From: Nitrospira sp.
GTDB lineage: Bacteria; Nitrospirota; Nitrospiria; Nitrospirales; Nitrospiraceae
Reading direction: 5' to 3'
NCBI GenBank assembly: GCA_025360665.1
Contig: JANYBU010000250.1
Coordinates: 1 to 5,696, forward strand
DNA: 5,696 bases
Shown: positions 1 to 3,389 of the stretch, in pieces
How positions within the stretch are numbered: the first letter of the stretch is position 1
How the letters are laid out: every line of letters starts with the position of its first letter
Program-made: the position numbers and the translations under genes
Notes under the pieces: generated by a model
Database searches by the model: none
What the model was told of the DNA's origin: nothing
Seen by the model: only the letters and a program-made list of their open reading frames with translations

Positions 1-127
1 CAACAACAAGATCCGCGTCCTCCAGCGGCGGGCCTACGGCTACCGTGATGAGGACTACCTGAAACTTAAAATCGCCGCGGCGTTCCTGCCTCCGTTAACG
101 CGGAGTGCAGAAAAAGACCCACTGTGA
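1..127 (+). CDS. ISL3-family transposase, C-terminal end (5' partial)
   Basis: The frame beginning at position 2 reads NNKIRVLQRRAYGYRDEDYL and then KLKIAAAFLPPL, plus about nine further residues, before a TGA stop at 125-127. The NNKI(R/K)VLxRRAYG(Y/F) block followed by a short hydrophobic tail is characteristic of the C-terminus of ISL3-family (IS204/IS1001/IS1096/IS1165) DDE transposases. It lies just after the catalytic glutamate, which would be upstream of the window. These enzymes cut and rejoin the ends of their own insertion sequence. Only about 41 residues of a protein usually around 400 long are visible, so I cannot tell whether the copy is intact or active. The family assignment rests on recognising the motif and I consider it fairly secure. 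Confidence 0.8.
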   Translation, partial: NNKIRVLQRRAYGYRDEDYLKLKIAAAFLPPLTRSAEKDPL

Positions 128-159
128 CCCGCGGAGATCCTAAATCCGATAAAGGCCCC
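1..159 (+). mobile_element. Right part of an ISL3-type insertion sequence, end approximate
   Basis: The transposase tail is followed by a short non-coding stretch ending in TAAATCCGATAAAGGCCCC (141-159). Read inward on the other strand this begins GGGGCCTTTATCGGATTT, which has the G-rich start followed by a T-run typical of ISL3-family terminal repeats. The matching left repeat is outside the window, so neither the exact boundary nor an 8-bp target duplication can be checked. The right edge is therefore an inference. Confidence 0.45.
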
Positions 160-667
160 CCACGTAGCAATGACCCTACCCAATCCGGTCTTTCTCGTCT
201 GTTCATCCATGGTGCCTGCTAACAATTGAAAATACTGACCCAAAAGTACGCCGAGACAAATCATACATTGGCGGGTGATTCTTGCGCGTGTTCAATTGCT
301 TGTCAACGTTCCTTCCAAGCTTGCTCGTTACTACCTAAAGATGGAGGGCTCATGGTCTTCCACTGCGCGCAGCTTTCTCACCCGCCACCCACTGGCACGC
401 TGAAACGTACCCTTAGCCTGGGCTAGGGCCTTCCTTCCTCTCTACCTCTCGTTAGGGGAGTGGCCGAGGCTGCCCTTTACTGCGCGCATCGAACGAGCAC
501 AGTTTCACCGTGCGCGTTCTGCGAGCAAGAAGGGCACCTGGCCGCTCCCCTCCTCATCCTTCTGAGGCCGCGCGTTGCGCGAGCACAGAAGATCATCAGG
601 CTCCATCCTCTCGCTCTGCGAGCAAGAAGGACGGTCTGGCTGCTCCCCTCGTCGCTGAAACGACAAC
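160..667. other. Gene-free intergenic stretch
   Basis: I find no convincing gene here. Open frames on either strand are short, lack ribosome binding sites and have no recognisable protein motifs. The stretch holds a degenerate direct repeat (494-650), described separately. It also has a small hairpin at 411-428: a 7-bp stem with one G-T pair around a CTGG loop, followed by a pyrimidine tract. That hairpin could be a weak plus-strand terminator but has no obvious gene to serve. The region between 160 and 410 shows nothing I can name. Confidence 0.6.
494..650. repeat. Two imperfect direct repeats of about 90 bp
   Basis: The nine bases CGAGCACAG occur at 494-502 and 580-588. The sixteen bases TCTGCGAGCAAGAAGG occur at 518-533 and 615-630. 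In both copies the 16-mer is followed by a segment containing CTGGC and then GCTCCCCTC, ending at 552 and 650. The spacing between copies is 86 for the first block and 97 for the second, so they are duplicated units that have gained or lost bases. No coding function is apparent. The pattern resembles dispersed intergenic repeats I associate with Nitrospira genomes, but that link is from memory. Confidence 0.6.
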
Positions 668-696
668 GGCGAGGCCTGGGATCACCAAGCCTCGCC
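668..696 (-). terminator. Rho-independent-type terminator for the 738-1808 gene
   Basis: Arms 668-679 and 685-696 form a 12-position stem around a 5-base loop. On the plus strand one position (676/688) is a C-A mismatch. In RNA made from the minus strand that position becomes a G-U wobble, giving an unbroken stem, so the hairpin is better suited to minus-strand transcription. It starts about 40 bases past the minus-strand stop codon and is followed by GTTGTCGTTT, a modest T-rich tract rather than a pure run. It may work less well on the plus strand, where GTATCTTACTT follows. Confidence 0.55.
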
Positions 697-737
697 GTAT
701 CTTACTTGACGCCAGCCCTGTGGCTGACGCTCTTGCC

Positions 738-1808
738 CTACGTTCTGACTGAAAGAGAGAACGACGTCTGACGCGTCGACTGATAGGCCAGATAGACCGA
801 GCTTCCTGCTTGTGCGGGAGCCGTAGGAGCCGGATTCGTCTGAATCCCCTCAGCCTGCTGCGTTTCGCCTGACTTCTCATTCTGCAATGTCTTCCCGAAG
901 TTCTTCAGAAATTGCAAAAAATATTTGCCGAGTTTTTCCGTCTCGATCCGTGCGCTTTTCGTCGCATCCAGCACTTGCTGGACGATGGACGATGGCTGGC
1001 TGGGCGCCGATGCGGGCGCCGCAACTTGGGATGGCACCGTGATACCAGTAGACGGAGACGGGATCGCCGCGACCGTCGAAGGCGCCTCACCTTGGGTCAC
1101 GGCCTCAGTCGTTGAAGCCGGGGGTGTAGCATCAGACGGTGTGGTATCGGAAGACGGAGGCGGGATCGCCGCAGCCGTCGAAGGCGCCGTACCCGGGGTA
1201 GCGGCCTGAGTCGTTGGAGCCGGAGGCGTGGAAGCAGGAGGTGTGGATGCCGGCAACGTAGCCGGCGTGCCGGGTTGGCCGTTCACCTCACCCGTCAATG
1301 CTGCGGCAAAGAGGGTCACCGACCGTTCGAGGTCGACACTCAGATTCAGATCGGATAGGGAAGAGTAGCTTCCGAAGCGATCGGCCAGTTTCGCGGTCTT
1401 GGCGAGCGCTTGGTCATCCTGCCCACTCAAGAATTTTTTGAAGATGTTGGTCACTTTTTGGAACAGCGCTGATAAATCCTTGACCTCTTGTGCGTTCAGA
1501 TCGCCTTCGACCGTCACGCCAAACTCTTGTTTCAGCGAATACTCGGCATACTTCGCGTCAACATTCACCGTCTTGCCATCACCTGCGACCTGGGACTTGT
1601 AGTTCACTGCACGAAAATCGGATTCGAGATTCGCCGAGATGGTGATTTTGTCACCTTCCGCCGTCGTGACACTTAGGAGGCCAGAGAAGTCGTTGGAGAC
1701 TGCGACCCCGCTGACCTGGGTATCCAATCGCTGGGTTCCCGTGTCATTCGCAGCCGGCAGCTTAAAGAACTGTGTTGGATCGAATTGGGTCAGAGCTTGG
1801 ACAGACAT
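738..1808 (-). CDS. Unnamed 356-residue protein with tandem-repeat Pro/Ala/Thr linker
   Basis: I do not recognise this gene well enough to name it. The start (MSVQALTQF) is supported by GAGGAGA at 1815-1821, with AGGAG seven bases upstream of the ATG. There is no signal peptide or membrane segment. Residues 1-30 are a polar leader. Residues 35-100 alternate like beta strands (SGLLSVTTAEGDKITISANL). Residues 100-165 look helical (GDLNAQEVKDLSALFQKVTN, then a KKFLSG turn) and end in SLSDLNLSVDLERSV. This segment recalls a group of proteobacterial proteins of unknown function with a 'LNxxElxxLxxLxxKVxxLxxxFF' helix, from memory and low confidence. Residues 180-272 are a Pro/Ala/Ser/Thr-rich linker with a 34-residue repeat. 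Residues 274-310 form a charged amphipathic helix (IVQQVLDATKSARIETEKLG), followed by a disordered tail. It appears monocistronic, divergent from the lipoprotein gene, with a terminator hairpin downstream. Confidence 0.8.
   Translation of the reverse strand: MSVQALTQFDPTQFFKLPAANDTGTQRLDTQVSGVAVSNDFSGLLSVTTAEGDKITISANLESDFRAVNYKSQVAGDGKTVNVDAKYAEYSLKQEFGVTVEGDLNAQEVKDLSALFQKVTNIFKKFLSGQDDQALAKTAKLADRFGSYSSLSDLNLSVDLERSVTLFAAALTGEVNGQPGTPATLPASTPPASTPPAPTTQAATPGTAPSTAAAIPPPSSDTTPSDATPPASTTEAVTQGEAPSTVAAIPSPSTGITVPSQVAAPASAPSQPSSIVQQVLDATKSARIETEKLGKYFLQFLKNFGKTLQNEKSGETQQAEGIQTNPAPTAPAQAGSSVYLAYQSTRQTSFSLSVRT
1026..1229 (-). repeat. 102-bp in-frame tandem duplication in the linker
   Basis: Two adjacent 102-base units, 1128-1229 and 1026-1127, encode residues 194-227 and 228-261. 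They begin TPPAPTTQAATPGTAPSTAA and TPPASTTEAVTQGEAPSTVA and then share AIPxPS. At DNA level the segment GACGGAG..CGGGATCGCCGC recurs exactly 102 bases apart (1051 and 1153). The length is a multiple of three, so the duplication keeps the frame. A shorter echo (STPPASTPPAP) sits just before the first unit, suggesting stepwise growth by slippage or unequal exchange. Confidence 0.85.
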
Positions 1809-1895
1809 GAGGCGTCTCCTCGATTAATAGGCTTGGTGCGACGTACCGCGTAGCTCTCCTATCGGCACGCATCTGGCTGAACTTTAGTGTGCGTG

Positions 1896-1904
1896 TGATA
1901 TAGT
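1896..1904 (+). promoter_or_regulatory. Candidate extended -10 promoter for the lipoprotein/usp pair
   Basis: TGATATAGT matches the extended -10 form TGnTATAnT. No good -35 box lies 16-19 bases upstream (the region reads TGGCTGAAC), which is acceptable for extended -10 promoters. Transcription would begin near 1911 and give a leader of about 50 bases. This is a pattern match only. Confidence 0.45.
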
Positions 1905-1920
1905 GGAGCCGATCAATGAC

Positions 1921-1939
1921 GAAGGGAGCCGTTCCCTTC
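1921..1939 (+). promoter_or_regulatory. 5'-leader hairpin upstream of the lipoprotein gene
   Basis: GAAGGGA (1921-1927) pairs perfectly with TCCCTTC (1933-1939) across the 5-base loop GCCGT. The hairpin would sit in the mRNA leader, seven bases before the GAGGAGG ribosome binding site. It does not cover that site, so it may simply protect the 5' end of the transcript. A regulatory role is possible but unproven. Confidence 0.4.
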
Positions 1940-1945
1940 CACACC

Positions 1946-1952
1946 GAGGAGG
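1946..1952 (+). promoter_or_regulatory. Strong ribosome binding site fixing the lipoprotein start
   Basis: GAGGAGG is a near-ideal Shine-Dalgarno sequence with seven bases between it and the ATG at 1960. It shows that the ATG, not the GTG at 1903 in the same frame, is the start. Confidence 0.8.
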
Positions 1953-1959
1953 TACTCTC

Positions 1960-2352
1960 ATGAAACAGGTCAATGTTAGAATCGGGCTCTTGGCCTGCAG
2001 CACGGCGCTCATGCTGTTCGCGGCGGGCTGCACACTCAAGTCCACGATCAAAGAGACTACGGATACCACCTCCAATGTCACAGGCACGACCTCCGGTCGC
2101 ACCTGGTTCACCGAAGACGGCCTTTTGCATCCAGAACACAAGCTCACCGCATTCATGGCCTTGAACCAGCCGAATATGGAACAGGACCTGTCGCGAGGGC
2201 AGGGGGAATATGTCACATCGCTCGGCACCCTCTTGGGACTGTCGGACGACCGGCAAGCGGCCTTTCACGCGAAGGCGCAAGGGGAGTTCGAGACGCTCAT
2301 GACGTCCGATCATGAAGCCCGGCTCCAACAGTTGCGGATGCTGGCTCGTTAG
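1960..2352 (+). CDS. Small lipoprotein, DUF3015-like
   Basis: A 130-residue protein with a clear lipoprotein signal: basic start (MKQVNVR), hydrophobic core (IGLLACSTALMLFA) and lipobox AAGC, giving lipid attachment at Cys24. After the cysteine come about 20 Thr/Ser-rich residues that probably form a flexible tether. A folded part follows: WFTEDGLLHPEHKLTAFMAL, then N-x6-DLSRGQGEYVTSLGTLLGL and a helical, charged end. The HKLTAF and D-x-(A/S)RGxGEYLxSLxxLLG motifs match my memory of the DUF3015 family, which has no known function. It would be anchored to the periplasmic face of a membrane; Thr25 at the position after the lipidated cysteine gives no inner-membrane retention signal, so the outer membrane is likely in a diderm. 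It is followed 24 bases later by the universal stress protein gene, probably as an operon. Gene call is firm, family moderate. Confidence 0.85.
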   Translation: MKQVNVRIGLLACSTALMLFAAGCTLKSTIKETTDTTSNVTGTTSGRTWFTEDGLLHPEHKLTAFMALNQPNMEQDLSRGQGEYVTSLGTLLGLSDDRQAAFHAKAQGEFETLMTSDHEARLQQLRMLAR

Positions 2353-2376
2353 CAACGAAAAACTACCGACATACCG

Positions 2377-3204
2377 ATGCTCCCATTTCGCCAAATTTTT
2401 CATCCCACTGATTTCTCCGCCGCGGACTCGACGGCGTTCGCCCATGCCGTGAAACTCACCTGCCTCGTGCAGGGAGAGCTGACGATGATGCACGTCGACC
2501 CGGCGATTGAACGAAAAGACTTCGAGAATTTTCCTCGCATCCGGCCACTCCTTGCTCGTTGGGGAGTCTTGCCGGAAGGCAGTTCGAAGGAAGATGTCGC
2601 GAAGTTGGGTGTCCAGATCAAACGCGTCCGCGCCGTCGCAGACAATGCCACGGGCGCCATCCTCCAACAGCTGATGGCGCACCCCACAGAGCTATTAGTG
2701 CTGTCTACGCATCAGCATGAAGGCCTCGCTCGGCTCACGCACCACGCGGTCGCCGAGCCCTTGGCTCGCGGCTCCCATGCCAGAACCCTCTTTGTCCCGG
2801 CCGGCGTCGAGGGGTTCGTCTCAGCGGAGACAGGCCGCACGAACCTGACCAGGGTATTGATCCCGATCGCCCATAAGCCGCACCCACAACCGGCCATCGA
2901 TCTTGCCGCAGACCTGGCGGGCACGCTGGGCAGCGAGAAGGTCTTATTCGAGCTGGTGCATCTTGGGACGGAAGCCGATCCCCCGAAATTCACCAAGCCC
3001 GAGCGCCTCGGCTGGTCGTGGGATACGCTTGTCGCCAAGGGTGATCCGGTCGAGTGGATCTTGGCGGCGGGAGCGGATTTCGATGTGGACTTGATCGTGA
3101 TGACGACGGAAGGACATACCAGCCTGTTCGACCTGCTTCGCGGAAGTACCACTGAACGGGTGGTCCGTGGCGCGCGTTGCCCCTTGCTCGCTATTCCCGC
3201 CTAA
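2377..3204 (+). CDS. Universal stress protein, tandem UspA domains
   Basis: A 275-residue protein with two UspA folds, about residues 3-142 and 157-274. Each starts with a beta strand (FRQIFHPTDFS; LTRVLIPIA) and ends with the family's closing strand (ARTLFVP; CPLLAIP). UspA proteins are cytoplasmic and are linked to survival under starvation, oxidative and other stress; some bind ATP. The binding loop is normally Gx2Gx9G(S/T). Domain 2 keeps much of it (TTEGHTSLFDLLRGSTTERV, residues 243-262), but the second glycine is Ser. In domain 1 the loop is STHQHEGLARLTHHAVAE (110-127), with the key glycines and the GS pair lost. Nucleotide binding, if any, would be expected in domain 2. No clear ribosome binding site precedes the ATG and only 24 bases separate it from the lipoprotein stop, so translation may be coupled. 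The TAA stop lies within an inverted repeat. Confidence 0.93.
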   Translation: MLPFRQIFHPTDFSAADSTAFAHAVKLTCLVQGELTMMHVDPAIERKDFENFPRIRPLLARWGVLPEGSSKEDVAKLGVQIKRVRAVADNATGAILQQLMAHPTELLVLSTHQHEGLARLTHHAVAEPLARGSHARTLFVPAGVEGFVSAETGRTNLTRVLIPIAHKPHPQPAIDLAADLAGTLGSEKVLFELVHLGTEADPPKFTKPERLGWSWDTLVAKGDPVEWILAAGADFDVDLIVMTTEGHTSLFDLLRGSTTERVVRGARCPLLAIPA

Positions 3205-3389
3205 CCCGCATTATTCATGAGCACTTCTGCTGCAATCGCCGATCCCTGACTCTAGCGAGATGGGCGAGACTGGCTGGAAAAGCGCGACTGGCAGGGACAG
3301 GGCTCACACGTCACGCGAGTCTCGCTCCTCGCGCTTGTCGCGCGCCACTCCGCCATTTCGCAACGAACCGTCATGAATAATGTGGGCTA
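3202..3389. mobile_element. MITE-like element with 19-bp terminal inverted repeats
   Basis: The left end TAACCCGCATTATTCATGA (3202-3220) and the inverted right end TAGCCCACATTATTCATGA (3389-3371) match at 17 of 19 positions, including an unbroken run of 11. The 188-bp unit carries no credible gene. Its interior is partly palindromic: 3255-3271 pairs with 3318-3332, including GCGAGACT with AGTCTCGC. It also has GCGAGACTGGC / GCGCGACTGGC direct repeats. Size, end repeats and lack of coding fit a non-autonomous element mobilised by a transposase elsewhere. I recall similar ATTATTCATGA-ended repeats in Nitrospira-like genomes, but cannot name the parent IS. It sits between two convergent genes and could end transcription from both sides. 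Confidence 0.6.

Noticed and set aside
226..260. TTGAAAATACTGACCC resembling an IS21-type end
   Set aside because: Too short and imperfect, with no partner repeat or transposase nearby.
460..771. Plus-strand open frame of 103 residues in the intergenic region
   Set aside because: No ribosome binding site, Arg/Leu-rich composition, and it runs across the repeats, the terminator and the end of the opposite gene.
1824..1829. TATTAA as a minus-strand -10 box
   Set aside because: Transcription would start inside the ribosome binding site of the 738-1808 gene, and no -35 element is present.
1903..1959. Upstream GTG start for the lipoprotein
   Set aside because: It would bury the lipoprotein signal behind 19 polar residues and ignores the strong ribosome binding site before the ATG at 1960.
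1762..2682. 306-residue minus-strand open frame
   Set aside because: It overlaps the start of the 738-1808 gene, the lipoprotein gene and part of usp. Those have ribosome binding sites and recognisable motifs; this frame has neither and is antisense shadow.
2712..3152. 146-residue minus-strand open frame inside usp
   Set aside because: Lies wholly opposite a well-supported UspA gene and shows no motif.
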